A DNA stretch of 24,203 nt from a virus: positions 1-24,203 of the IMG/VR virus record IMGVR_UViG_3300009001_000094, one strand, 5' to 3'. A model generated the notes under the pieces. The model saw only the letters and a list, made by a program, of their open reading frames with translations. It ran no database searches and had not been told where the DNA came from. Made by a program: the position numbers and the translations under genes. Position 1 is the stretch's first letter; each line of letters opens with the position of its first letter. Below, piece after piece: positions 16,201 to 23,648 of this stretch.

Positions 16201-19200
16201 AACATTTATTGCTCCTCCTTTTCCTTGTCTTTCAGCTAGAGCAGCACAAGTTTATAACAGGCCCGATCTAGCACTTAAAGTTTCTAACTTAGAAAATCCT
16301 CATTATACAATGAGAGACATTGGCCAATTAGAAAAAAGAATAACAAACATTGAATACTATACTTCTCTTTCAATGTTAGAAAAAGAAGCAAGAGATCAAT
16401 TAATACTTGATGACATAGGCATTGATAGATTTAAAAACGGATTGTTGGTTGATTCTTTCAAAGGATATGCTGTAGCAAATAAAGGACATCAGGACTATTG
16501 GGCAGCCATTGATACAAATAGGCAAATGCTTAGAGCAAAATACCATGAAGCTACTACAGATTTTAGAGCAGTAGCACTTAACGATAGTGATAATATTCAG
16601 GCAGCACAAACTGGTCCTGTACTACATTGTGGTGCTGCCCAAGTTGTTTATATGGAGCAACTTCTTGCAACGAAATCTGATCCTATTGTTTTAGAATTGT
16701 TGTATGATGTTGAGGATGCTGGCTCAGAAACCCGAGATAACACTAATCCCAATCCCGGTTCAGGCGGTTCAGGTGATGGCACTGACATTTCAGGTTCAGG
16801 TAACACTGGCAATAACACCACCACCATTGTTGATGACGGCCCACTCAATGATCCTGCACCGAAGTATTATGTTTCTGCTGACACTACAACCGTTCAGAAC
16901 GGACACGATTTTACAGTTAGGGTTGAAATTGTTAACCATGTACCGGGTACTAATTTTAGTTGGCAGATATACGATACTGCCACGAATCTGGCATCACAAT
17001 ATATTACTCCTAACACCTTGAACAATTTAAATGTGGTTCCTTCAGATGCAGGTAACTATGAAGCCACATTTAACTATACTGCGGTGGCTGCTGGCACATC
17101 TTTAGCTGCAAGTTCTGTCACCTTTAGACTGAGTATAACTGATAGTGCAGGAAATCAAACTCAACAGCCTTCAGTCGTAATTAATTTGGCTAAAGTAGAT
17201 TCTGCTGTACGACCCGTACAGTGTGGGCCCGGATCAAGATTGGATCCTGTTACTAATACGTGTGTTCCTATAAATCAAAGTGACGATCAGGCAATTGGAA
17301 CATTGACCTTGAATCCTTCATTTGACCAGTGGCACGATTCAGAAGAAAATGAAATCGTACAAGAAGATAAAACAGGTGAATATGACCAGTTTAATTACAC
17401 GGGTGCTTGGACTGCAACTTGGGAAGGTTGGACAGATATTGATCCTATTCTTTCACAGTCTACTAGAACATACGAAGAACAAACAGGTCTCCGTAGTGAA
17501 AGAGAATGGTTTGTAGAAGAATCTTCCGGTGAGCATTATGGCGATTACGGTGTAGAAGGTTATTGGGAACAACAAGTAGCAACCATGACCAAATTTTCTG
17601 AAACTACATACAATAGAGTAGACAGAAAGTATCAGCACGGATATGAAGTTTATACAGGCTCTCTACCAGGACCTATTCAGGTAAAAGGATATAAAGGTGA
17701 GACAACCTTAATACCTGGTGTACGAGCATACGCAAGAAAAAGAGCTGTAGACTTTAGTGCAAATGGTTTGGCAAAAAATACTCTCTATGAATTAAGTGTC
17801 GGTGAAATTTCTAAAGGCAAATACACTTCTGATTCTGCTGGCTCGATTGTCGGTACTTTTCAGATCAATGCTAAAGAAATTGAAATTGGTACATCTGAGG
17901 TACGCCTTGTGGCCACCGGCAATACTAGTAAATGGACAGCAGCTAACTCTTTTGCTGTAGCTTATTACACATCTGTATTTGATGGGACACAGGTAACAGA
18001 TGTGTATTTACCGTATGACATTAGTCCACCTAAGCCTCCGAAAAGAAAAGTTACCGGTCCCATTGTTTCTACTGATCCTTATCAATACGATAAACAAAAA
18101 ACAGATGTGGGTTCGTATGAGGTGTATATTGGAGAACCGGTTATTGTATATAAAGGCAATTCACTGTATAACGTAAACGGTTACGGATATGTAGCAACAA
18201 CTTCAACAACAAATTGGAACACAAATGACCTAATTGAAGTAACACAAATAAGCCCGAATACAGGAACAGCTATTACTGTAACAGCTCCTAATACAGGCAA
18301 TACCGCAGTTTCAACTATAGACACAAACAATGATAACCCGTATTCTACTGCTTACAAGCCGACAGTAAATACTAGTTCGGGTGTTGCTGTTGCAGATACT
18401 AATACTAACTATACTACTGGATCTCAAACAACTCCTACGGTTAATCCGATATTTTCTACAACAGAATTTGATTTTACTTCATTGAATTCTGATGCTATGG
18501 CTGCTGAACAGGCTCAAATGGCAGCACAAGCAATGAAGTTGGCAACAGGTTGGAACGGCGGAATGTGTAACGGCTGGGATCCTATGGCTCAAACATTTTA
18601 TGTAGAAAAACATCCTGGTGGTATTGTTGTTCACTCTGTCGATCTTTTCTTTAGTTCTATTTCTTCAGAAGCCAACAACAACGGTATCACACTGGAAATT
18701 AGAGATGTTGTAAACGGCTATCCTGGAAACAATGTTATCGGAAGTGTTAGTAAGAAAAGAAGAGATTGTAAAATAGCTTCCTCTACTAATGGTGTTCCTG
18801 ATGTACATCTTGGCACAACCTTTACATTTGAATCACCAGTATACCTAGAAAATAATACAGAGTATTGTCTTGTTCCTCTCCCTGACAAAAATGACCCTGA
18901 CTATAAAGTTTATATTGCTGAAATGGGTCAACCAGAACTTGGTGGTGATGGTAAGGTAGTTAGCTCACAGCCTAGCACAGGTGTACACTTTACTTCTGCT
19001 AATAATAGAACTTGGACAGCACATCAAAATCAAGATATGATGTTTAGGATTAAAAGAAATTCTTACAGAACCAATACTGAGTATACTGCTACACTTAAAA
19101 ACAAAAATACTGACTGGTTAGAGTTTACAGAATCAACTGTTTATGATCCAGGTACTTTCATATGGAACATTACAACAACTCCTAGTAATTTTACAGCAGA

Positions 19201-20593
19201 TGCTTCGATTGCAAATTTAACAGGAGCGGCTGTTACATTTACTGATGAATCTCAAATTTTAAATATGACAATGACAGCAAATACAGATGCTTTAGGACAA
19301 GTTACTGCTCTCACTGTTACTAGTTTAGGCACTGAAGATATTAACAAAACTCCTGTAATAGAAACAATAGGCGGTGTGGATGTTACTTCTTTATATACTA
19401 CTAGTCCAATTAGATTAAATAGAGCAAGGGTTACTAGGTATTCAGAATCGTATAATACACATGAAGTAGAAGTAATACAGGGCTTTTTTACTACAGGTGC
19501 CACAATAACGAATGGTTCAAGTAGTGTAACTGTAGCTACTATACATGATAGAATAATAGACGCATATACCATAAAAGCTAGGATGACTAATTTTGGTAAG
19601 TTCGGGACAATAATTCCTAGAATTTATCTGCAATCAACAGATCCTACTTCTACTAGGACAACTACGTTTAATAATTCTACAATGACTGAATTTTATATGA
19701 ACAAAACAAATGAATTAACTAATCCTGCTAAGATATATAGCTATTCAAATTTATTTGATGGATCTCGTGGTGGTACTTGTACAATTCAATTTGTAATGAA
19801 AACAGCAGCTGAGAATATGAGTCCTATGATAAATGCTGACACCTTGTCAATGTTTTTGACAACTAATGTTATAGATTCTGTTTCCACAGGAGAAGTTACT
19901 ACGGTTGGTGGTAACCCTAATGGTTCAAGATATATAACTAAAAAGGTTATTCTTGCAAGCGGCCAAGAATCAGAAGATTTCAAAGTTTGGTTGGATAATA
20001 AAATTCCTAGTGTTTATGACTCAGCTACACAAGCATATACTGATGGTGCTGTTGAAGTTTATGTCAAGCTTCAGGCAAAAGAAGATCAGGATGTTAGCTT
20101 CTTAGAAGATATAAGTTGGAGAAAACTTGATATTGAGACGCAACCGAATAACCCAACCGGCGGTTGGGGAGAGTTTGTTTATAAACTTCCCACTAAGACA
20201 GCTGGTTTTGGATTGAACGGTTCTGGTCAGTTAGAGTACGATGTTAATTCTATAGCTAGTGTAGGAATTACTTCCGGCGGAACAGGATATGAGATCGGTG
20301 ACGTTCTACAAATATCTGGTAATGGTTCTGGCGGCCATGTAAGAGTCACTGCTGTAAACACAGGTGCCATAACTGCTGTAGAAATTTTGAATGGTGGAAG
20401 ATACCATGATACACCTACAGCAACTTGTAGAGGCACAGGCGGAAACAATGATGCAGTATTCTCATTGACACTGAACACTACTACATATACTGGCTTTAAA
20501 GCATTTGCTGTTAAGATTGTACAAATGAGTTCTAATTCTTCACAGATACCTAAGTCAGCAAATCTAAGAGCATACGCTCTATTGGCGGCATAA
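13241..20593 (+). CDS. Giant mosaic virion structural protein (DUF4815-type)
   Basis: This protein of 2450 residues is typical of marine T4-like phages but very long. Residues 7-47 (SPYYDDFDATKNYSRVLFKP with AVQARELTQLQTILQDQL) match the DUF4815-type N-terminus as I recall it. Residues 721-790 are the Trp module shared with its neighbours. Residues ~1000-1112 are a helical core (MRDIGQLEKRITNIEYYTSL, then RFKNGLLVDSF). A Gly/Ser/Asn linker (1167-1201) precedes an Ig-like beta domain (1207-1321) and a paired-Cys segment (C1328, C1341). Residues ~1350-1545 are Trp/Tyr-rich. DPMAQTFYV at 1780 starts a tail domain common in such proteins. Residues 2338-2412 hold a Gly-Gly-Thr-Gly-Tyr hairpin. It lies after gp8, where T4 has gp9 and gp10, so it is probably a peripheral baseplate or fibre-network protein. 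Confidence 0.85.
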   Translation: MALNLSTSPYYDDFDATKNYSRVLFKPGVAVQARELTQLQTILQDQLSLISGYTLKEGAIISGCEEKQTAVPYIKIDDTDAATQTVADSDLPNFIGETVVGSQTGLKATIVDTRPGRENAHPDSKTLYLSYENGGGATNTALSGFVNNPDDPNYDAEVLAHFKAGETLTVTSPGVWKGRTFVVNTFVSSPETMADRYYGYAHRIALSDGLLYVKGQFVRTGKIGCYVDKFNPAVARKIGFLVTESIVQSDDDATLLDPASGTYNENAPGADRYKISVALKSYALDAAIPDNFFGYGLYERGRFSRNKIKNDPLAKIGDQIAKRAYAANGNYIVNGFYTTVREHLDDGNGNGGLFTKSSNPLTVRDLLGDPSKLVAEITPGKCNVGGYLRTLQAKKLIGFDKPTATTSTTKEITTAYGNYVIVDELAGNWNLGSIDAGADGIIDLYDTATNASTGSKSGSTVAGNKIGEAKVRQIIYHSGTIGTASCQYKMYLYDIKMTGTTSSTENFKDVRTFYYNNGSEDAFADPVLNSGGNAEILDPDYNKLLWKLPRSFIKTLNTDGTFSGTPNIKFTYMAEISGLTPAALPSGAFNIVPPVSGDTFPWYNGSADSNLILVATSNFTSASLGSVVVGQIIDGDSVKQTSTSNSIAIDIGNVTSGTPEFKAYALTKTSISSVKGNVKEAVKNELVKINTSTHLNSTLGVYSLGFPDVYKLNSVTAYDGVTLTGTWTYATNSTALTGSGGAATTELGVGVLVVDSNGNEVGTVSSITDDDNVVLTSNATVAGTGATVKGAFITSDGKDVTKDFYLITNQKDSSYGLASIRQNINSSLDLTTWKYLLIEFSRFRRASTTDYNFTTVDSYSKPANETDATASDEVYFQEIPLYESSKYGTVDLRDAIDFRPFATATATASSGSLLNASTNPSNVETINFTNVKFPSPSDTFSTDITSYLPQGFRCVVDNEGDISISASPAATKVDVAVPDNDTSMTIATFIAPPFPCLSARAAQVYNRPDLALKVSNLENPHYTMRDIGQLEKRITNIEYYTSLSMLEKEARDQLILDDIGIDRFKNGLLVDSFKGYAVANKGHQDYWAAIDTNRQMLRAKYHEATTDFRAVALNDSDNIQAAQTGPVLHCGAAQVVYMEQLLATKSDPIVLELLYDVEDAGSETRDNTNPNPGSGGSGDGTDISGSGNTGNNTTTIVDDGPLNDPAPKYYVSADTTTVQNGHDFTVRVEIVNHVPGTNFSWQIYDTATNLASQYITPNTLNNLNVVPSDAGNYEATFNYTAVAAGTSLAASSVTFRLSITDSAGNQTQQPSVVINLAKVDSAVRPVQCGPGSRLDPVTNTCVPINQSDDQAIGTLTLNPSFDQWHDSEENEIVQEDKTGEYDQFNYTGAWTATWEGWTDIDPILSQSTRTYEEQTGLRSEREWFVEESSGEHYGDYGVEGYWEQQVATMTKFSETTYNRVDRKYQHGYEVYTGSLPGPIQVKGYKGETTLIPGVRAYARKRAVDFSANGLAKNTLYELSVGEISKGKYTSDSAGSIVGTFQINAKEIEIGTSEVRLVATGNTSKWTAANSFAVAYYTSVFDGTQVTDVYLPYDISPPKPPKRKVTGPIVSTDPYQYDKQKTDVGSYEVYIGEPVIVYKGNSLYNVNGYGYVATTSTTNWNTNDLIEVTQISPNTGTAITVTAPNTGNTAVSTIDTNNDNPYSTAYKPTVNTSSGVAVADTNTNYTTGSQTTPTVNPIFSTTEFDFTSLNSDAMAAEQAQMAAQAMKLATGWNGGMCNGWDPMAQTFYVEKHPGGIVVHSVDLFFSSISSEANNNGITLEIRDVVNGYPGNNVIGSVSKKRRDCKIASSTNGVPDVHLGTTFTFESPVYLENNTEYCLVPLPDKNDPDYKVYIAEMGQPELGGDGKVVSSQPSTGVHFTSANNRTWTAHQNQDMMFRIKRNSYRTNTEYTATLKNKNTDWLEFTESTVYDPGTFIWNITTTPSNFTADASIANLTGAAVTFTDESQILNMTMTANTDALGQVTALTVTSLGTEDINKTPVIETIGGVDVTSLYTTSPIRLNRARVTRYSESYNTHEVEVIQGFFTTGATITNGSSSVTVATIHDRIIDAYTIKARMTNFGKFGTIIPRIYLQSTDPTSTRTTTFNNSTMTEFYMNKTNELTNPAKIYSYSNLFDGSRGGTCTIQFVMKTAAENMSPMINADTLSMFLTTNVIDSVSTGEVTTVGGNPNGSRYITKKVILASGQESEDFKVWLDNKIPSVYDSATQAYTDGAVEVYVKLQAKEDQDVSFLEDISWRKLDIETQPNNPTGGWGEFVYKLPTKTAGFGLNGSGQLEYDVNSIASVGITSGGTGYEIGDVLQISGNGSGGHVRVTAVNTGAITAVEILNGGRYHDTPTATCRGTGGNNDAVFSLTLNTTTYTGFKAFAVKIVQMSSNSSQIPKSANLRAYALLAA
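15401..15612 (+). repeat. Shared Trp-centred beta module, copy C (2450-residue protein)
   Basis: Residues 721-790: LTGTWTYATNSTALTG, then VLVVDSNGNEVGTVSSIT and DDDNVVLTSNATV. It combines the N-terminal half seen in gp8 with the C-terminal half closest to the gp7-position protein. Confidence 0.75.
16739..17263 (+). other. Linker, Ig-like domain and paired-Cys segment within the giant virion protein
   Basis: A Gly/Ser/Asn/Thr-rich linker (residues 1167-1201) leads to a beta-sandwich-like domain from P1207, with alternating strands FTVRVEIVNHV, FSWQIYDT, GNYEATFNYTAV and VTFRLSITD to about 1321, resembling Ig-like domains of phage surfaces. It ends with Cys-12 residues-Cys around GPGSRLDPVTNT. 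The linker DNA uses more GGT/GGC and ACC codons than its surroundings. The domain family is inferred from the strand pattern only. Confidence 0.6.
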
Positions 20594-20826
20594 TGGGACT
20601 GTTAAAAGTAGAAGGTGAAAATCACTTGTATCGAGATGCTACAAGTAGAGCAATATTAAACACAGACAATAAAGCTGCTGAGGAATATAAGAAAAGGCGT
20701 TCTGCTAGAATGCATCAAAAAGAAGAAATAGAACAGCAACAAACTGATATAAATAACTTGAATGATGAAGTAAAAGAATTGAAAGAGCAGATGCGTTTAC
20801 TTTTAAATAAATTATCCGGGAACTAA
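20593..20826 (+). CDS. Small coiled-coil protein
   Basis: This protein has 77 residues, and its ATG overlaps the stop of the giant gene (TAATG), so it is probably co-translated with it. The N-terminus (LLKVEGENHLYRDATSRAIL) resembles a short protein commonly encoded in this part of marine T4-like phage genomes. The second half is a clear coiled coil: I53, L56, V60, L63, M67, L70 and L74 follow strict 3-4 spacing. It probably forms a small oligomer, such as a fibre or baseplate adaptor or an assembly chaperone. The function is unknown; the role is inferred from position. Confidence 0.82.
   Translation: MGLLKVEGENHLYRDATSRAILNTDNKAAEEYKKRRSARMHQKEEIEQQQTDINNLNDEVKELKEQMRLLLNKLSGN
20748..20755 (+). 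promoter_or_regulatory. TATAAATA late-promoter-like sequence before the 160-residue gene
   Basis: Exact T4 late promoter core inside the coiled-coil gene, 74 bases before the GTG at 20830. The distance suits a late promoter with a modest leader. Confidence 0.33.
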
Positions 20827-20829
20827 TAA

Positions 20830-21312
20830 GTGTCTACAATTATAACTAGAACAGGTAAAGGATCTCCTCTCACTAACACTGAGATGGATGACAACTTCAC
20901 CAATCTCAATACAGATAAGTATGAGGCAAGTGACGACATCAGTGTAGGTGATGTAGTTTCTTCTGGAGACCATACTTTTTCGCTGGATGCTACAATTTCA
21001 GCAGCAGGAACTGTTCAGGGAGATGCTACTTCATTAGGTAAAACATTCAATATTATAACAACTGCAACAGCTAATCAGGGTGTTATACTTCCAAATGCAA
21101 TGTCAGGGCTAAGATATACTGTTATCAATGATTCGGGTACAGCAGTAAATATATACCCAGCGGTGGGACATACTATAAATAATGGCACAAGCAATGCTGC
21201 TATAGTGATACCAGATGGCACAACTAAATTTTTAGTTGGAACAAGCACTACAAACTGGGAAACTATGGTAGAAACAGCAATTTACAGCTCAACTGGCACT
21301 CGACTTAATTAG
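20830..21312 (+). CDS. Probable tail fibre/peripheral virion protein
   Basis: This protein has 160 residues. The GTG start follows two consecutive stop codons in the upstream frame, with GGGA about eight bases before it. The N-terminal GKGSPLTNTEMDDNFTNLN is a motif repeatedly seen at the start of tail-fibre-like proteins in marine T4-like phages, where it may serve as an attachment segment. The rest is beta-rich: a short strand region (residues 35-75), then a Gly/Asn-rich C-terminal half with VILPNAMSGLRYTVINDSG and a Trp near the end, resembling a small beta-sandwich knob. The next gene follows after 10 bases. The role is family-level inference. Confidence 0.8.
   Translation: MSTIITRTGKGSPLTNTEMDDNFTNLNTDKYEASDDISVGDVVSSGDHTFSLDATISAAGTVQGDATSLGKTFNIITTATANQGVILPNAMSGLRYTVINDSGTAVNIYPAVGHTINNGTSNAAIVIPDGTTKFLVGTSTTNWETMVETAIYSSTGTRLN
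21174..21181 (+). promoter_or_regulatory. TATAAATA late-promoter-like sequence before the 362-residue gene
   Basis: Exact T4 late promoter core in the 160-residue gene, 141 bases upstream of the ATG at 21323. It may be chance. Confidence 0.28.
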
Positions 21313-21322
21313 GAACATATAA

Positions 21323-22411
21323 ATGCGACCACTAAGAATTAAAGCATCCGGGAATCCGATTACTTCTGGTAATTTCCAAGGTCTCCAAGAGATGACCGAC
21401 ACAGAGATAGAACAGTATCTATCATATGTAATTACTAACAAGTATGCAACAGACTGGGACGGCACCCTTACCGGTGATCTGAATATGGATACTGCAAATG
21501 CTCTTAGTGGTTCTTCTATAGGCACTTTTGCTGACACTCAAAGAACTGAAGCTGTTGGTACTCACCCAGCAACAGGCGCTACATCTACAGTTAATACCTA
21601 TTATTTTAAACAAGTAACTTCAGCTGCTACAGAAAGTATTACAAATCGTCCTTTGGGTTATGATAGTGGAATAAAAGAGTTTACGGATTCTGGTCTAGAC
21701 ACTGACATATTAGACAAAGTTATAGAAGATATGGTAAGCGAAAGCGATTACACCGTTGGTCAGTTTAAACTTGCAGCATCTGCTCCTTCTGGTGGTACCT
21801 GGACTTCTCGATATACAATTACCGATACACATTTAGATGGTTCTAACACTATATATCTTTGGCAAAAAACAGCGCCAACAACATCAGCAAATAGTGATCT
21901 AGCTTCTCTGAAACACGATAGTGGTGTAAAAATGATGACCTCTGCTGAAATTGAGCAGATAGTTCCTAACTTTAGGAATAGAATTGTTGAAGGATATGGA
22001 TCAACTCCTGGTGTTGGATGTTACAAGATACAGTCAACCTCACCTGCTGAAACAGGTACTTGGACACAAATGGGTGACGCAGCAGGCTTTTCTGATACTA
22101 GACACCAAGTAGCTTCTTCTACTTATTCAGGAAGCTATACTGGGACATTCTCAGGTGATTACACCGGAGCATATGAAGGGCCAGCTGACTATAGCGGAAC
22201 ATACACCGGAGATTATGTATTATATTACTCTGGTTATGTTGGTGGAACTTTCTCAGGAGATTACACCGGATTTTATACAGGTGTTACTGATTATTCTGGT
22301 ACTTATACCGGATTTTATTCTCAAGACTTTACCGGCAATTATTCAAGTGACACAATTAAAGCAGCTACAGAAACAGTTTCTACAATTAAACTGTGGTTAA
22401 GAACTGCTTGA
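21323..22411 (+). CDS. Probable tail fibre protein with C-terminal Tyr-Ser/Thr-Gly repeats
   Basis: This protein has 362 residues, with an AGGAAC ribosome site ahead of the ATG. The N-terminus (MRPLRIKASGNPITSGNFQG, then MTDTEIEQYLSYVITNKYA) is a pattern I recall from marine phage tail proteins. Two alternating units follow: SGIKEFTDSGLDTDILDKVI, mirrored later by SGVKMMTSAEIEQIVPNF, suggesting an internal duplication with helical pieces between beta segments. Residues 268-343 are aromatic-Gly repeats, and a short KLWLRTA tail ends the chain. It is the last gene before a strong promoter on the same strand, so it probably closes the tail operon. Receptor binding is possible but not shown. Confidence 0.82.
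   Translation: MRPLRIKASGNPITSGNFQGLQEMTDTEIEQYLSYVITNKYATDWDGTLTGDLNMDTANALSGSSIGTFADTQRTEAVGTHPATGATSTVNTYYFKQVTSAATESITNRPLGYDSGIKEFTDSGLDTDILDKVIEDMVSESDYTVGQFKLAASAPSGGTWTSRYTITDTHLDGSNTIYLWQKTAPTTSANSDLASLKHDSGVKMMTSAEIEQIVPNFRNRIVEGYGSTPGVGCYKIQSTSPAETGTWTQMGDAAGFSDTRHQVASSTYSGSYTGTFSGDYTGAYEGPADYSGTYTGDYVLYYSGYVGGTFSGDYTGFYTGVTDYSGTYTGFYSQDFTGNYSSDTIKAATETVSTIKLWLRTA
22124..22351 (+). repeat. Tyr-Ser-Gly/Tyr-Thr-Gly tandem repeats in the fibre protein
   Basis: Residues 268-343 are built from units such as YSGSYTG, TFSGDYTG, YSGTYTG and TFSGDYTG. Two stretches encoding FSGDYTG (22148 and about 22251) differ at only one base in 21, so part of the array duplicated recently. The array is regular in aromatic-x-Gly spacing rather than in unit length. 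Confidence 0.82.
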
Positions 22412-22436
22412 CATCTTGACTATATAGTAATATAAT
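22408..22436 (+). promoter_or_regulatory. Consensus sigma-70 promoter
   Basis: TTGACA (22408-22413) and TATAAT (22431-22436) are both exact and separated by exactly 17 bases. The -35 box overlaps the stop codon of the fibre gene. Transcription would start near 22443, leaving a leader of about 20 bases with GGAG (22452-22455) seven bases before the ATG at 22463. Strong host-sigma promoters of this type are early promoters in T4-like phages, so the genes downstream may be expressed before the tail genes. Confidence 0.78.
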
Positions 22437-22462
22437 ATAGTTTTTAATCATGGAGTTTTATT

Positions 22463-22954
22463 ATGTCGGAATTATCCGTACCTTTAGATTCGTCGGTAAC
22501 AGAAATAGTCGAAGAATCTAAGCCTACCAAAGAATACCTAAACCCTTATTGGTCTAATAAGAGTAATAGACATCTCATAGTAACCGTCAAACTTTCTAAT
22601 GGTATAGAAAGAATGGCATCTATTCAGGATACAGATGGAACAAATCCTGATATGAAAGAAATACTAAAGGTGTATACCGAAGAACAGATAGACGAAAACA
22701 CTAGACTGAATTTAGAAAAAAGAAATGCCAACATTAAAAAGACGGCAGAAAGACGAGAATCACAAAAAGCTAGGGCTCAACAAGAGGCACTATTTGCTGT
22801 TAAACTAGAATCTTTTGAAATTGATAAAGTCAAAAATTCAAAAAATACTGAACTTAAAAAATTAATAAGAAAAGCTAAAAGTGTTGTAGAAGTGCAAGCA
22901 TACACTACTATTTTGTTGATGAAGGAACTTGAAAGTGCCGAAGAAGAACAATAA
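22463..22954 (+). CDS. Uncharacterised charged helical protein downstream of a strong promoter
   Basis: This protein has 163 residues; I do not recognise a family with a known function. An acidic start (MSELSVPLDSSVTEIVEES) leads to a small beta-like segment with YLNPYWSNKSNRHLIVTVKL and NGIERMASIQDTDG, then a long Lys/Glu/Arg-rich helix (about residues 72-160) that is probably a coiled coil, ending in acidic residues. There is no signal peptide or membrane segment. It is the first gene after the promoter and overlaps the glycosyltransferase start by 20 bases, so translation is coupled. The compact N-terminal segment could bind a partner, and the helix could dimerise. No function is proposed. 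Confidence 0.82.
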   Translation: MSELSVPLDSSVTEIVEESKPTKEYLNPYWSNKSNRHLIVTVKLSNGIERMASIQDTDGTNPDMKEILKVYTEEQIDENTRLNLEKRNANIKKTAERRESQKARAQQEALFAVKLESFEIDKVKNSKNTELKKLIRKAKSVVEVQAYTTILLMKELESAEEEQ

Positions 22955-23648
22955 AGGATTTGTTATTGTTGCTTCTAACAAAAAAGCATTTTATCTTTAT
23001 GCTAAACTATTAGCAGAATCAATACGAGACTTTTGGCCAGAAGCTAACATTACATTTTTTACACATGAACATTGGGTAACCCCTGAGGATTACAAACTGT
23101 TCGACACTGTGATAACTGAAGGAATACCAAATCATATCAGAGCAAAACTCTGGGCTCTAAACAAAACTCCCTATGATATTACAGCATATCTTGATGCAGA
23201 CATGATGTGTGAGCATGAAGATATTAAAAATATTTTTGATATTTTACCAGAAGACAAAGATATTGTATTTACTAAAAACAGACCATATAATGCTAGGCTA
23301 ACAAAACTTTCTGATACTGAAGAAATGACCTGTCACTGTGGGTTTTTTGTTTATCGTAAAACACCTGCTATCATGGATCTAATGGGTGCATGGTGGACTG
23401 AGTATTTGAAACAACGTGAACCTGATTATGATATTGCTCATTATCCTCCAACTGCTGTACAGTGGGACACATTTACTATGTGGAAATTATTAACGTACGG
23501 AGAATTTGATATTAAATGGGGATACGTAGAAGAGCCGGATGCGCGTTGGAATTTTGTTAACGGCTATCACTATGAAGAATTGCAAGGCACTGAAATAGTT
23601 TTATATCATCATACAATACCCAAGGATCAATTGAATGAAGTGGATTGA
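22935..23648 (+). CDS. Glycosyltransferase, GT-A type (GT8-like)
   Basis: This protein has 237 residues from the chosen GTG; AAGGA (22922-22926) lies eight bases ahead of it. A TTG at 22929 would add two residues, but it sits only two bases from that site. Residues 8-14 form the first Rossmann strand (GFVIVAS). K71 in RAKLWAL precedes YLDADM, where D87-A88-D89 is the Asp-x-Asp motif that binds the metal-nucleotide-sugar in GT-A enzymes. MTCHCGFFVYRKT is a typical acceptor-side segment, and VQWDTFTMWKLL and the late YHHTI give the C-terminal His and Trp residues seen in GT8-like enzymes. Such genes are frequent in marine T4-like phages; the sugar and acceptor (virion protein, DNA or host surface) are unknown. 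Confidence 0.8.
   Translation: MPKKNNKGFVIVASNKKAFYLYAKLLAESIRDFWPEANITFFTHEHWVTPEDYKLFDTVITEGIPNHIRAKLWALNKTPYDITAYLDADMMCEHEDIKNIFDILPEDKDIVFTKNRPYNARLTKLSDTEEMTCHCGFFVYRKTPAIMDLMGAWWTEYLKQREPDYDIAHYPPTAVQWDTFTMWKLLTYGEFDIKWGYVEEPDARWNFVNGYHYEELQGTEIVLYHHTIPKDQLNEVD

Noticed and set aside
16704-17021. 105-residue + strand frame inside the giant gene
   Set aside because: It overlaps the linker and Ig-like region in another frame; its Pro/Leu/Ile-rich product is typical of shadow translation.
22124-22351. CRISPR-like or non-coding repeat array
   Set aside because: The repeats keep reading frame, encode aromatic-Gly units and have no spacers.
22155-22400. 81-residue + strand frame inside the Tyr-Gly repeats
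   Set aside because: A repeat array in one frame leaves a second frame open by periodicity; no start signals.
20830-22411. Diversity-generating retroelement target in the fibre genes
   Set aside because: No reverse transcriptase gene or template/variable repeat pair with A-specific differences was seen in the window.
22419-22445. ACTATAT/ATATAGT inverted repeat followed by five T, possible terminator
   Set aside because: The stem is entirely A/T apart from one pair and overlaps the -10 box, so it is too weak for an intrinsic terminator and is better explained as promoter sequence.
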